NCBI RefSeq assembly: GCF_949628215.1
Contig: NC_134278.1
Span: 39,760,115-39,824,114 of the forward strand
From: Phalacrocorax aristotelis
Taxonomy: Eukaryota > Chordata > Aves > Suliformes > Phalacrocoracidae
Length of the DNA stretch: 64,000 nucleotides
Reading direction: 5' to 3'
Made by a program: the position numbers and the translations under genes. The notes below the pieces were generated by a model. The model was not told the DNA's origin. It saw only the letters and a program-made list of their open reading frames with translations, and searched no databases. Every line of letters starts with the position of its first letter. The stretch's first letter is position 1. Below, piece by piece: positions 35,001-50,000 of the stretch.

Positions 35001-38000
35001 AAGACCAGTGTCTTTTTAAAGCCTCTGAAGCTAACGGAAGTCTTTCAAGTAAGTTTTACCAGTCTCTAACCACAAATACAGGAAGATGAAGAGAGCAACT
35101 ACCTTTTCCTATAGTCAAACAAAAGATTAAAATTGGAAGTGTGGGCCTTTAGCTGTGGCAATGTTGGAGGGAGAAACTACAGTTAAGTTATATAGTTAAC
35201 CTATTATGTATGCTAGAATCAATGAACTGTATACTAATGTTTTAAAGGCAGATAAACAGGTATCAGAACCTTGACAATTTTGGCTTGTAGTACTTTGACA
35301 AGCCACATGTTTGTCAAACGCTCAACCTCGTCTCACTTCAAACAGGAAGCTCCCTTATGGTATTAAAACATTTCCCATTTTACACCTTTGCTTTCCCTCT
35401 TCTTCCGTTTCCCAGGCTCTCCTCTCTATATCCTCATCTCCAAATCCAGCAGGAATTAAAAACAAAAAAACAAGAAAAAAAAAAACCCACAAATAAAAAA
35501 AACCCCAAAATACCAAATAATCAAAAAACCCAACCAACAATCAACGCTCAAAACTCATTCAGACTAAGACGACAAATGTCTCCACAGTACTACCATCTTT
35601 CTTTTGTGAAAAGACAACACAAAATAGGTATCATGTTATATTTATAGGTTTTTTTTTTTCCCCTGTTTATTCTTTGCATTTTCAGAGCATGGTTAATTTT
35701 CCCCACTCCTGTATAGTGGGGAAGGAAAATGACTTACTGTACCTTCTTGTTGTTTTCAGAAGTGGGACTCAAAATGGTAAGTTCAGGCCTACTTGGCTTA
35801 GGCTTGGGAGATTCACAGGAGTTGATAAAATTCATGATGAAAGGCTCCAAATGCTGACCTTTCTGAAATAAGATATAAGTGACCTGTCACTTGCATAATT
35901 ATGGGGGGGTGGGGAGGGGGCAGAATAGGGGGACAGGGTGTATGGGACACACCCAACAACCAAACCCCCCAAAAAAACTGAGTTTCCAAACAAATTTTTG
36001 CCTGTCCTAGAAGTTAGCAGCACATACAATTAGTCATTGAAGTTAAAATGTTGGCAGTCTGGAAGAGTTACTCACTTCCTTCATCAGCTTTCCTGGAACA
36101 GATTTTATAATTTTACCTATAATTAGAAACAAACAAAAACTTCATTATCACTGCCTGATCTTAAAGACATTTGCTCTGCTACGTTTTATGTACTCATTAT
36201 CTTGTACTTAATTTAAAAATAAAATAGATTTTTTTAAATCTGTATTTTTTTTAATTTGGCACAAAAAGTTATGAAAACAAAGTCTTCCATATATCTAGCT
36301 TGTAACTTAATGCTTACTACTTTTCAAGAAAAGATACTTAAAATATGAAAAAATATACAGATGATTTTGGATAAAAAAGCAAAGTACTCTAGATCTGCCT
36401 TTGTAATTTTTCTAGAAGCTCAAACATAAATAGCTATAGCACCGTAACAGCACACTATATAACACCAGCACAGGCACAATTTTTTGTATCTAAGTTCTTC
36501 ATCTTTCATAAACAGCTATTACAAAAGTAGTCACAAAAACTGAGATTCTACTCTTTCCCTGAAAAGGTCAGCTAATCTGGAGAGATTCTGGAAGGATCCA
36601 GTCTTGAAAATACTGGTAAGTAAAGTTTTACAAATTGGACAGGCTACAGCTGTGGTCTTAAAAATCAGCTCTTCTGTACTGTTAAGGCTATCAGAATACA
36701 GCATAGTAACTTTGAATGCTGAAAAATGAAAGTGTCTAGGGTTAGTTTTATTTTAAGCACTACCTGTAATTAAATTTGGAACTTACATCAGAAGATATAT
36801 ACAATGATCCAATGAAAACAATAAAGTCGCTCATTCTCATTAATAGCCCTACTGAAATGCCAAGACTTGTTAAAATGATGTTTAAGAAAGTGAAGTGTAG
36901 TCTCAGACGTGAGATACATTACAGTAAATGCCATAATTATAAGCTTTTTTTTTTAAACAATGTACAGTTGGATCTAGAGGGGATGTCTGAATCAAAACAA
37001 AACCCTCTAACTGGAAGATGACCACTGAAGTTGCATTCAACAACTTAGCACACTAAGAGAATGGCCACCCCAGCAGGTTCACACCATGACCGGGAGAAGC
37101 AGAAATGCAGCGGCACAGTTCAGACACGGCTTTCCTGGACCACGCTGGTGCCAGAACCACAAGTGCTACAATACATGAAGACAAACTGTCCATGAGGTTG
37201 GCCTTGCCAGCTTGGGCCCACCATCCTGGGACAGCTACATTGCAGCCAAGCTGTAAAGTCACACTGCAGTCTACTTTTTGACTTTATTATCAACTGTTAC
37301 ACTGGACATAAAGAATTTCTCAGCTTCTCAATTTCCATTTGGCCTGCCTATATCACACACACCACTGCCTCAAATTTTATGAAGTAGCTCATGGTAAAAG
37401 AGATCTTCACACTAGCTAATACTAGAAATATTAAATATTGCCGTTTTCAGATTAAAATAAACAGATTTTAATCGACTAACACCCAAAGGTAGTTTATGTT
37501 AAGAAATTGCTTATACCATCACACCTGTAAACAATGACTGACTTGTGCAGATTTGACCCATGACAATACCGGTCTTCTTGAACTATGAAATTTGTTAGAG
37601 AAATCTTATCACCTTGCTTGCTGACATAAGGATTCAAAAGCAACCACTTAACCACTTTTTTCCATAATCTCAAAATGTCCTTGTTCTTCAAGGGAAAAGT
37701 ATCAGCATACCTTGCTTGCTGAGCTATAATTTCAAGGGCTGTGAAGGAGCAGAGCTCTTATTTCTCACGTCCACATCCTTACACAAGGGTTATCTGTTAG
37801 TTACTACTATCATTCAATAATAGTATCTACAGTATTGCTATTTATCAGCATAAACAACTAGCATTTTACATACCAAGATTCACATCAGGCAACATTTTAT
37901 CAAGAAACTGAGTCTCTCCTCCATTAGGGGACAGGAAGTCAGCTAAAAGCTGGCTGTTACTTAGTTCTGGATGTTGCAGAAGTTTCTTTGAGACAGAAGG

Positions 38001-41000
38001 AAAGGAATAAGTGTAAGTACCTTAAAACTACTCTTTAAAAAACAGTTTCTCTATAGCAAAGAGAGATATGGTTATAGCAAAAAGAGATATTCAAAGAGCA
38101 TTATATTACATTATATTACATTACAGATATCGTAATTTGCAAAAGATTTTTATTTTCAGTCACATGAAACTATTTGCCCACTTCAATCCTTTCTATAACC
38201 CAAGCTACTTGGAAACAAATAAAACAAAAAAGCAGATATTCCTGTATTAATTTTATATTGTTAGTTTTACAATATTCTTTGCTCCAGAAGTTTGTTTGAT
38301 ACCTGCAGATATTCCTGAAACTCCTCTCTCTTGGATTTTAAGAACTCATAGTTCTTGGGGCCAATGATTCTCTTTGAGGGAAGCTGAGCATCAGGAAACG
38401 TACCTAAAAATATCAAGATTAAATTATTCTTGTAGCGCAGCAAAGATTGGTTTCGTTGTTTTAAATTTCAGTTCAGTACTGAATGATAATCACAGCAGTG
38501 GGAAAGTGGCTTTCCAGAAGATGGAGAAACATACCGTGAAATTCCGTTAGTTTCGACTCAAGCACATAAAATTCAAGATACCTCCTGTAGACAGACCAGT
38601 GTTCAGGTTCATGCCCAACTAGGGGGAAACAAAAAAAAACCAAAACAACAAAAACCCCAAACCAACATTAAAAATAAACGAGGTTTTATGCCACTTGAGA
38701 GATGAATTAAGCAACAGCAAACATATGTTGGATTATTATAGGAAAAACCTCAATGATATTCCCCCATATTGCTGTAACATTAAAAAAATCCCCGCCAGGT
38801 AACTTAAGCATTAAATTAAAATGCATACCTGGTAGACAGACATGGTACTAGCATGGAAATTACCATCTCATTTATGGGATCACTAAAATCTATACAAAGG
38901 AGTGCTGTGTAACTTCAAAACTTATCAGGGCTGACTATGTTAGATCTAATTTCAAACTTTTAACCAAATGATTTACAGAAATACTACTTGTTCAATACAG
39001 TCCTCTGCACCATCAGCTCAAATCCTGATCATTCTTCCTCTGGGAAGATATCACTAAATAACTCTTAAACACTTCCTGCTTATTGTCAAGTATTAGTTTT
39101 ACTGACATAAATCTATGCAGCCCCAGGATGATGCTGTTTTCCCCACTCAGTATGGATGTATTGCTATATAAATACTGATGGTTTCTAATAAGCAAAACAT
39201 TTTCATTTCCTAAAAAACTATATTATCTAAAAAATCTATTTATCATTTGTTATTCTAAAGTTCAGAGTGGGTAAAAGAAAAATATGCCAAGTGTTTATTA
39301 GTATGAATCATAGGGTCAATATTTTTGGAAAGATAAAAATCTCAAAACTTTGGCAGGAAGTCTAAATAGAACTGATCCGTCCTGAGGAGTCAGTTCTCAA
39401 CTTGCAAATACTAAATGTGCTCATTCAGCTCTCAAACACATTTCCCCAGAGTTTTCCAGTCATTATTTCAAAAACAGAAGAACATGTACGCAACAGCCAA
39501 AGTACAGCACACTAGAATATTCTGAGTTTATTTTTTAATGACATTTTATTTATCCACAACACTGCATACCTGCCCTTCTATCATTTCTCTCTACATCAAT
39601 GCAGAACACAGGAATTCTCTCCTTTCTGTCTTTTCTTTCCAAGGAGGGATCGTCAAAAAAATCTACATATGGGATGCTAATTTTCCATGCAGCAAGGTTG
39701 CGGGGTGTATTTGGGGTACTAACAGCCTCCTCAGGAGAATCATCTTCCATCACCATAATGCCTTCTTCAATCTGTAAAGATTCAAACATCAAGATCTATA
39801 GTTCTATTTTAATTGGTTCAGTCTACCTTTGCAAAACTTATATAAGGCAATGAAACATAAATCGAGTCTTTAAGAATGTGTCACTAAGTAATAAAAGAAC
39901 AAAAAACCCCATTTTATTAATGGAGTTTTCATGTAGATTAATTTCTATTTTTAGATCCGATGCAAATTCATTTAAAGTTAGCAAATTTTAGTGAAAACTG
40001 AGTAGTTTTTATAGCACTATCAAGTCCCATATCTGACACTTCAGGGAGGGAGGGAGGGAGGGAAGGTGGCGGGGGAGAGAGAATAGAAGTACTAGAGGAG
40101 ACAGCAGAAAGAATGCCTTTGACACAGACTGAATCCTACAGAACCCAGCTTGGGTCCTGCAAATTTAGCTGCACTGCATTTTCCAGCATACTAGGACCCA
40201 ACCGGAAGACTTGACCTTACTAGGTCAGGCTAAGCAGCTATCTAAACACAGCAAGAGACAGAAACCAACAGTGCACCAAGCTAGCAGATCTCTCGCCCCC
40301 ACAAACAAGTGCAACGTTGTGGACAGGTGAATCTGACTTGCTCTTCAAGGTGCAACATAACCACGATGGGGATTGAATTATTCCTGCTGCCCAGAGCTCT
40401 TTGTATTTGCACAAGCGTGGGCAAGCAGGTGAGAAAGGAGTATTCCTGTTTCCTTATAAAACTGAAATTGTTTGAATCTAATTTAGTCTGCTGCCATGCT
40501 ACAAGGGCTTCTAGAACACTGCAACCCTGCAAGGAGGCAGGCATTGCCTGATGAGGAGCAACACTCAAGCCCATCGTCCTGCCTCCAGCCTGTGCCCACG
40601 GCAGTAGCGGTCAGCACCTCACTCTTCCCACCACAATTTATAGACCTATTAACCATGTTGAGACAGGTTAGAGTTAAGCAACAAGTACTTTATTTTAGTA
40701 AGTCGCACAGAGACTTGAGAGTACTGCCGCTTGTTAAAGTTAAGATAGGAAATTTTAACATGAATTTACAACAAGTGAAACTACAGGAAACTGGAAACCA
40801 CGAAACCCACTTTCAAGTCCTTTTCCCTTAGCTTCATAATTTAAATCCATATTTTACTCAAAGGCCAAGCCTACGTGGCTTAACAAGTTTTGCCAGTATT
40901 GGGATAATCCAATTAACACTTTAAGGCAATACAGCACCCCTGAAATAATTTTGGCTGTGTCTGCACTACAATATTCATATAATCATGACTCAGCTGCAGC

Positions 41001-44000
41001 TGAAGCATAAGTGGTTCAACACACACGAGCAATCTTTGTTCAATTTTGTTTTGCCTTTGCATAACACTGAAACGGTCCTTAAACTGGTTACAGTGCAGAC
41101 TGCTGTCTTCCAAAACAGATCTCTGTAGATCCACTAAGTGAACCTCTTCTTTTCAAAACACATTTTTGCTTCCGCTTACCTGATTTATTTGATAAGAAGA
41201 GAAACCATGACAGGCGAAGAGCAGTCTCAGTAGCTTCTGCACAGAGACCACGCTCAGCTAAGGTGGTTCACAATTTGAGAGCTGAATCACAGGCTGTGCT
41301 CTTTCACAAAGCAAACAAAAATAACCCCAGCCTGGAATGAACAACCAGGGCTGAAAAACTGCAGGACTATCTTACACCAAAGAATGGAATACATAGGACA
41401 GATGCTCTCTGAACCACAACAACAGGGCTGTCAGGTAGCTTTACATCTACAAAGTCTTCTGTATGAGGTCTTACCCTCATTTTCCCCCTTCCACAGGCTT
41501 TATGCGGTTGTCACCACTGGACAGAAAGAGCAGAACAACATTTCAGGATAGCAACTCCAAGTCAACAGTAGCTGAGCTTCTGCAGCTGGGGCAGCATGAA
41601 CTGGGTGCAATTTGCACTCACTCCCTCACCCTGTGAGGGTTGAGCTGTCAGCTGCCAAAATCAACGCTTCATAATCTATCCTGACTAAACGTGTATCTTT
41701 GCATTAGCACTAAATAAGCAATATCCACAGGACCTGCTTGAAAAAAATGCAAGGCCATTCTACAAACACTCAGGCTTACCTGATTCTGTAGTTTTTAACT
41801 AAACTAAATGCTTAGGCAACAGACTTGATCAAAACTCCACTCTTGCCTACATTTTCCGATTCCTTCTCTTCAACTTACTACTACTTGCAGCTCTCATCTC
41901 CCACCATTTATGCTATCGGTTGATACAGTGATTGCACTCCCAGCACTGCACAGAGCTAGCATAAGGTAGAGGTCAGTCATTTTTGAACCGCTCAAAGCAG
42001 CCATAACCTCTCTGTCCGCCTTCTTCACTTAGCCCTTCTGAGGTTGTATGGAATCATCAGCAGAGTTTCACATGCTCAGAACCTCTTTTTCACCAGACCC
42101 CTCACATGACTTCCAGCCTCGTTTTGGTAATAATCCTATGTAAATTTGCAGGCTCTTCCACTACGACAATTGCAGCACTTGCATTAACTGTAAGCCGGGA
42201 ACCATGAATTTCTAAGGGCTTTAGTCCTCTTTCTAAACAAATTACTAACCTATAAGAGTCATAGGTTGCCTCAGTCTCCTTCCATTTGTTTTGTCCAACA
42301 AAGCCAAAAATTCAAGTCTAGAGATCTTCTGCATATTGAAGGACAGAGATTGTTCCCAAGGTAGCCAGAAGATCTTTTGCTATATTTAAAATTTAGCTAA
42401 CAAAGATTGAGTGTGGTTTCACGGAATCACTATTATCACGTTAGCAGCTTACAAAGCTGCTGTCCAGAGCTGCAGAAAGCTGCTATCATGTTTCTATCCC
42501 TACATGATTTCCTTAGACTAAATGGATGTTTCCTATAGGCTTTAACTGCAACAAACATGACACTGTCAAAAACATTTAAAAAAGAGAAAAAAGAAAAAAG
42601 CAAAGACATTGTTTAGTCTCTATCATAATGCACAGAACTCCATTTCACTGCCATTCTTTACCTTATATTTACCTTGAATCCACCAAGTTTACATTAACAC
42701 GAACTACTTAAATACTTAATCAGGATCTGTGTAGGAGGAAATAACTCCCATAACTCGCATAATCCCACATATTGATTAGCTTATTAGTACATAAGCTAAC
42801 TATGTAAGTCCATATACTGAACTGCCACCATCTTACAATTATACTGCCATTTCCCAGACCATGTTTTTTCTTGTCCCGGAGCGCTCTTCCTGGTGAACCA
42901 GGGAGGTCCCAGATGACTGGAAACTAGCGAATATGATGCCCCTCTACAAGAAGGGTCGGAAGGAGGATCTGGGGAACTACAGGCCTGTCAGCCTGCCCTC
43001 GGTGCTGGGAAAGGTCAAGGAGCAGATCATCTTGAATGCCATTATGCAGCACATGTGGGACACCCAGGGGATCGGGCTCAGCCAGCATGGGTTTATGAAA
43101 GGGAGGTCCTGCCTCACTAACCTGGTCTCCCTTTTATGATAAGGTGACCCGCTCTGTGGATGAGGGGAAGGCTGTGGACATTATCTACTTGGACTTTAGT
43201 AAGGCCTTTGACACTGTCTCCACAGCATTTTCCTGGAGAACCTGGCTGCTCACGGCTTGGACAAGTGCACTCTGCAGTGGGTTAAAAACTGGCTGGACGG
43301 CCGAGCCCAGAGCGTGGTGGTGAATGGAGTCAAATCCAGTTGGCAGCCGGTCATGAGTGGTGTTCCCCAGGGCTCAGTCCTGTTCAATATCTTCACTGAT
43401 GATCTGGATGAGGGGATTGAGTGCACCCTCAGTAAGTCTGCAGACGACACCAAGCTGGGTGGAAGTGTCGATCTGCTGGAGGGCACGAAGGCCCTATAGA
43501 GGGACCTGGACAGGCTGGATCGTTGGGCCGGAGCCAACGGTATGAGATTCAACAAGGCCAAGTGCCGGGTCTTGCACTTCTGTCACAACAACTCCGTGCA
43601 ACGCTACAGGCTTGGGGAGGAGTGGCTGGAGGGCTGCCTGGAGGAAAAGGACCTGGGGGTGTTGGTTGACAGCCACCTGGAACATGAGCCAGCAGTGTGC
43701 TCAGGCGGCCAAGGCGGCCAACAGCATCCTGGCTTCTATCAGGAACAGTGTGGCCAGCAGGAGCAGGGAGGTGATCGTGCCCCTGTACTCGGCACTGGTG
43801 AGGCCGCACCTCGAGTACTGTGTGCGGTTTTGGGCCCCTCACTACAAGAAGGACATTGAGGTGCTGGAGCGTGTCCTGAGAAGGGAAACAAAGTTGGTGA
43901 AGGGTCTAGAGAACAAGTCTTATGAGGAGCAGCTGAGGGAGCTGGGGTTGTTTAGTCTGGAGAAGAGAAAGCTGAGGGGAGAGCTTATCGCTCTCTACAA

Positions 44001-47000
44001 CTACCTGAAAGGAGGTTGTAGCGAGGCGCTAGTAAACAAGCGATAGGACGAGAGGAAATGGCCTCAAGCTGCGCCAGGGTAAATTTAGGTTGTATATTAG
44101 GAAAAACTTCTTCTTCACCAAAAGGGTTGTCAGGCATTGGAACAGGCTGCCCAGGGAGGTGGTTGAGTCTCTGTCCCTGGAGGCATTTAAAAGAAGGGTA
44201 GACGTGGTGCTTGAGGATATGGTTAAGTGGTGGAGTTGGCAGTCATAGGTTAGCGGTTGGACTCGATCTTAAGGGTCTTTTCCAACCTTAACAATTCGAT
44301 GATTCTATGATTTTCCTCTGACCCTGCAATGCCTGCTAGGGAACCCTGTACTTACAGAGTTCAACGCTAATGAATCACAGTATGTTCAGTATTCACTCAT
44401 GAAGTGAAGTCACAGCGCTGTTCAGTTGTTGCCACGCACAGTAACCTTGCAGTAGTTCGGTGTTTTCCCATTTCTTCTTCCCATTCACACTTATCAAACA
44501 AAGGGACCTAGGTATTTCTCAAATTTTGTCTAAGGTGCTTTTCGAAATAGTGTAGTATCCTCCCTTTATTTAATGAAGGGATTTGAGTAAATGCTCCACT
44601 TAAAACTTTCCATTCTTGCCTAAGCTAAAACCATTCTGCCCATTTGAATACCTTCCTTAATAAGGATTGTCTGTGTCTCATTGAATTCAGCAAATTCTCA
44701 CAGGTAACTTCTTGCACTCTGGCACAAAAACATGTTCCTTCTCTGAACTCCACTGTTTCAATTATACTTCTACTCACTCCTCTGCTACAGTGAAATTATA
44801 CTTTCATGCCCTTTGGCTAGCAGAATCTACAACAGCAATGCTGCAAAATTAACCCATTTCCATTAGAAACTCACCTCACAAAGAGAGAAGTTTTAACAAC
44901 AAGAACTGTCCATGAAATTAATTCCAACAGTTCTGCCCCCTTAAAGCCATGACTTAAAGAAGATTTAGCATCTATGAAAAACTGCCTTTTTTTCTCCTCT
45001 TAAAGATTAAAAAAAAAATCCAACCCACCCCAAAACCTATCTAGAGTTCTAAGGTGTTGAGTCCTTCCCACCCTCTTCTGAAAGCCATTCTGAACAAGGC
45101 GAATAATACAAACTTATATCTACACTTTTATCTTCAGGCTGTGGAAAATGAGATATCTGTTTATCAAGGTAATACACACTTAAATGTTTTGTTTGTTAGG
45201 AACAGGCACAAAAGACTGAACTGGTAGACACTAAAAAAAATCCATGACTACCAATAGTTTCTGACCAATTCCCTCCTCTTCCCTTCTTAAAATTTTCCAT
45301 TTGTCCCCCAGCTGTGCTTCAGATGCCTATGTCCCATGCAATAATTCTACCATAGGCTCTACTCATTGCTGTCTAGCATGAAAGAAAAACATTAGTTGAG
45401 AGAGACGCCCAAGACAAATGAGAAAGGACTATTGCCTTTCTCATCTTCAGAGAAAATGCTGCATCACAGATCAACTTGACAGCAATTTCTCCACTACTTT
45501 ATGGTTTTAAGGTCTTTTGACAAGCTTCAGATGAAAAGCCTTACATGCAGTCCTATGCATACCTCATTATACAGAATTATAAAATGGCATGGTAACTTTT
45601 TAGAGAAAAATTAATTGCTTATAAAAATGTCTGGCACCACTATTTTTAGTACTTCTCTTTACTAAAGCAATAAGCTCGGAGGCACACTAACTGGGGTGGG
45701 GATGTGGCCTTGGCTTGTAAATGAATACAGAGAAACCAAGGCAACTTAATCAGAAGCCAGTACATGAAAACCCTACAGTGAAGTAAGACAGCAGAAAAGG
45801 CAAATAATGAGATTTATTTTCTTTCAAATAATGAAAGAAAAAAAACCCACCAACAACAAAGACTTAAAGATAAATTTAAAGCTTTTACTCACAAAGTCAT
45901 CTTCTCCATCATTTAAGTTATAGTTAGGCAACATAGCTCCTTCCATTGCAGAACTCTTGAATACACCTTTTATTTTGTTGCCTATTCTGCTGATTCCAAA
46001 TGATTCTCCTCTCTTCTGTGTGGTCCTAGGATTACAGAAGCCAGAGTTCACAACACAAGGCACATTATTACACAGCAGCTCAGTAGGCCATCGCACACCA
46101 TTTGCAGATATGAGAAACAACTCTATAAACAAGTACCCAATATACTTATTTCCACTTAAATTGAAATTCGCTTATGGCAAATTTGTTCTGTGATCCATCA
46201 GCAAAATTTCTTGATTACACTTAAGAGATATGAGATTCCCATATGCTTAACCATGAGCTAACATGAACACTCTTATAATAGTATCCCAGTAATGCAGGAC
46301 ACAGAACAAAAAGTTAACTATGCAAAACAATTTTCTTTTGAGAGCAGAAACTGTCGTATTGCTACAGGCATGCACACCAAGGTGGTCACTAACTCTGTCC
46401 TTTTTCACGTACTCATATTTAAATATTTATCTACTCTTGCCAAGTACTGTAAATGGTGTAGTTAGATGCTTTTTTTTTCTTACATCAACATCCCAGAATT
46501 TTACAAGTATGTATGATTCAAGACAGATTTTGACTTTCAACCATTAGGGACAGATAAAAGGAATGTGCAAGGAGCAAGACTGAACATGAGAGAAAACAGA
46601 TGCAACTGAGGAATCTTGGCTTGAAGAGCCAGTCTGACTCAAAGATGGAAGACTTTTTGTAGTCTTGCCACTTACGACAAAGCATCCAAAAAGCAACAAG
46701 GTATGGAAAAAGAAAGATAATTGGGCAGGAAGAGCACTCCTTACTGGAAGAACAGATTTTATAACATTGTTACACCCTTATGCAAGACCTGACACCAAAG
46801 ATTATTTCTTACATAGAGATGCTAGTAATTCTGGAAAGAAAATTTTTTCTGTTGAATATGAAATCAGCCTAAGGTTATTTATGGTGATTCAATAAATATA
46901 TTTGATAGGAGAGTTAAAAATCAATACAGTGAACTGCAGAACTAAAAACCCAAGACAACTTTATAGATTACTGAGATTAAAAGCACTATTAGTACTTTAG

Positions 47001-50000
47001 AGGACTAAAAAATATCCTAGAGTGTTTCTTTTTTCTTTAAAACAAAAAACTATTAACTACTGAACAGTAGTACCAACAGAACAGCAGAGACCAGCACGTA
47101 AAGCATCTTCATCACCCATAAAACCATGTTGACATCATCAACTGCTGGCTCAAAATGTGCATGCTTGTGTTACTAACCATCTTCCTGTTTATATTTTTAC
47201 CCAGACTGTGTACATTACTAAAATTGCATAAATAATCTACTGTTTTTCCTAATCTTTTGCTTTTACTATCTCATATTATTATCAGGTCCCAAGCAGACAG
47301 GCACCATCTATCTTACTTATCCCTGCTAACCAAAGATAAGGCTCTTGGCTGTTTGTGGTCTAAATCCATGTTTGAACAATTTTACTCGATTTTTAAACAC
47401 CTTACTCTACATATTCTTGTGCTGAACTTAACTTTTTCACATTGGGGACCTACCTGAACCTTGCTCAAGAGCTTAATCACTGGGCTAGGAAAATAAAAAT
47501 CTTATTCAGACAGAACGAGTTTTTCTAGAAGGGTAATATTTCAGACCTCTGGCTTGACTTTTCATCACTTGTGCAGTTCTCAACATTTTGAACAAAAACA
47601 TCAGTTTGCACAAGCTCAGAGGTTTGATAATAGTCCAGGCTCAGATCAGCTCCTTCCCATGCTCATCATGCTCCAGCTGAAGGCAGAATACAGCTTTGCC
47701 TATAACTGCAATACTGAGCTGTATGGAGCCAGGACTCAACCTGATAGCTAGGAATGACCCATTCCTGACTCAATGCTGAGCCCAAAGATCACACCTAATC
47801 AATACAGAGCAATCACTAAACTGGAACAGGTATAAAGTGACAAATTGGATCTCTTCGCAGGCAGAGACACAAATTCAGAACAAACGCTGGTGAATAAGAG
47901 GGTACACAGAGACATGCTGGACAACGCATAGGACTGGTTTGGCAGAAATCTTTGAGTAAGCACGCAAAGCACAAACCAGATTAGATGAGCATGGAAAAAA
48001 TCTGGGGATGTTAGCAGAGATAGACAACAGGATGATCAATCTTTTAAGGATGCTGAGCAAGGAAAAAAAGAAACCAAACCAGGTGTCAGGATGAAAATCT
48101 AATAGATTCGCTGGTTAGTTACATAGGAAAAGACCTTGAGGCTAGGTGGAAGGGAAGAGATGGGACTAGGATATGGTCAGGTTCAAGGCATGGGGGAAGA
48201 AAGATGAGAGGAGGTGTCCAGTTTAGAATAGAGACCAAGTCTTTCAAGACTTGTCAACAAATGTATATACAAAACTCACTGGGAAAAGTATCCCACTCTC
48301 TCTAGCGCTGATCCACGTAACATCATTAGACTGTCATTCTAGAGTTGCTTTCTTGGCAAGGCTCTGAGCAGAGTCTACAGGTGCCAACATTTCTGATGAA
48401 TGATGTGAGAACAAGAGAATGGAATAAGTTGGGGTTTTGGGGTGGGTTTTTTTGTTTTGGTTTGGTTTGTGTTTTTGTTTTTGTGGAGTGGTTGGGTGTT
48501 TTTTAAAGCTTGAGAAATCACAAGTGCATACATTAAAAAATTACAACTGCTGCTCACTCTGTAGCTGGGAACTGCACAACAAAGATGGCATTAGTGCCAC
48601 TCTGCCCTGTGGCGTTCTTTAATCGGGGATGGTTCCAAAATAATTTTCCCCCAGGATCACTGCCTCATTCAGCACACCGAACAGATCTTTGCAAGTGATC
48701 AGCCGGGGCTATGTAGCTGAAGAATGCTACTATGAACCTCTGCAGGTCAAGACCAGACACATGATATGTATCAGACAAGCTATTTATGTGCATGGGAAGT
48801 CAGAGTACCATTTTCTTTTGGCTCACTAAAACCCCTACACCCAATTAGGGGAAATGCTAAGCTCACAGAGCTGCACTTAAAAAAAAACAAAAAAAAACAA
48901 CAACAAAAAAAAACCCCAATGAACTGCACTTACATCTCAAGTACCTTGTAATGTTAAACACTCTTGCAAGTTATAACTCAATACACTGAACATAAAAGAT
49001 AAAGTGTCTATATACCTTGATTCGTAACCTGTAAAATTAAGTTGATAATGTTCCCTCAAGATTCAAGAATGGTATCAGTAATATATGAAATACTGATGCT
49101 CTGACAATTTCTAAGAAAAAGCCTGTAACAAAAAAATTGTTTTCTGAGTTTGGATACCATGTATTTAAAGAGGCACAATAATGAGAAAAACCACTGAACA
49201 GCTATTAAGGAGTTAATGAGTGACCACAGACTACCTAAAGCAAATGGTAAGAAATAGCCTATGTTGTAATCAAACCTGTAACAGTCACCAAAAAAAGCTG
49301 CATAGAACTAACTTGGGGAAATGCTGGTTTTGAGTACTTGATAGTATTCATAAAATGGTTATGTTTGCATGCAATGTTAGGCAATGATCATGTTGGACAC
49401 AGCTGTGCAAGATAAAACAAGCAGTTAAATGGATAAATCCTCAAACAGGATCTGGAAATGTGACATGGAGTAAAGGAAGTTTTGGAGCAGCCAGCAGTCA
49501 CAGGTCAAAAAAAAAAGCTTCAACTTATGCAAATATATTTCAAAAGTAATAACAACAGACAAATAGTTAACAGCAAACAATGTTAATCTATTGCAAACTT
49601 GTGAAATTACAATTAAGCAATTTCTAAACATTTGTGGAAAGGACATGGGGAGTAAAGCTTATTGTAGGGAGAAATGCAGTTCAGCCCAGAGAAGGCATTC
49701 ATATTTTTACAGATAAAATGGACAGTTAACTGCTGTTATAAAGGCTGTGTGACACAGTCATGATAGATGCAGCATAACTAACACACAACATTTATCGAGT
49801 GTTAGATAGACTTACCGGAAGTCATCCAAACTCAGGCTACTTCTGCAACAACAGGCATGTAAATTACCTCAGAGCCCAGGAAAAAATAATGTTAAAAGAA
49901 AAAAAACAACCCAAATCTGACAGACCTGTGCCAATAAAACTGAATAGGCTTTGACCATCACTACAGATTAATAAAAAGTGTGATACAATTAGGAGTTTCT

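Larger units (their letters stand above)
28599..35742 (-). other. SNX14: SNX14 intron 23
   Basis: 7144 bases, the longest complete intron here. It holds an ancient L3-like remnant at 34480-34810, a short TG run near 34105, and an A-rich low-complexity patch at about 35455-35545. I recognise nothing in 28.6-34.4 kb. Confidence 0.85.
39772..45892 (-). other. SNX14: SNX14 intron 17
   Basis: 6121 bases. It contains an AGGG microsatellite (40043-40063) and a large antisense CR1 (42877-44312). I recognise nothing in the flanking 40.1-42.8 and 44.4-45.8 kb. Confidence 0.85.
46026..49815 (-). other. SNX14: SNX14 intron 16
   Basis: 3790 bases. A T/G-rich tract at 48430-48505 and an A-rich tract at 48878-48916 are low complexity. 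I see no repeat family or gene. Confidence 0.8.

Noticed and set aside
35311..35647. Overlapping open frames on both strands
   Set aside because: They arise from the A-rich low-complexity tract.
40281..40831. Overlapping open frames of about 80-111 codons on both strands
   Set aside because: There is no recognised family, no splice fit with SNX14, and mirrored frames on both strands suggest composition rather than coding.
46011..46017. Alternative acceptor for SNX14 exon 17 at ACACAG (exon start at 46015)
   Set aside because: It would leave the Arg codon begun in exon 16 incomplete; the acceptor giving 46025 fits the phase.
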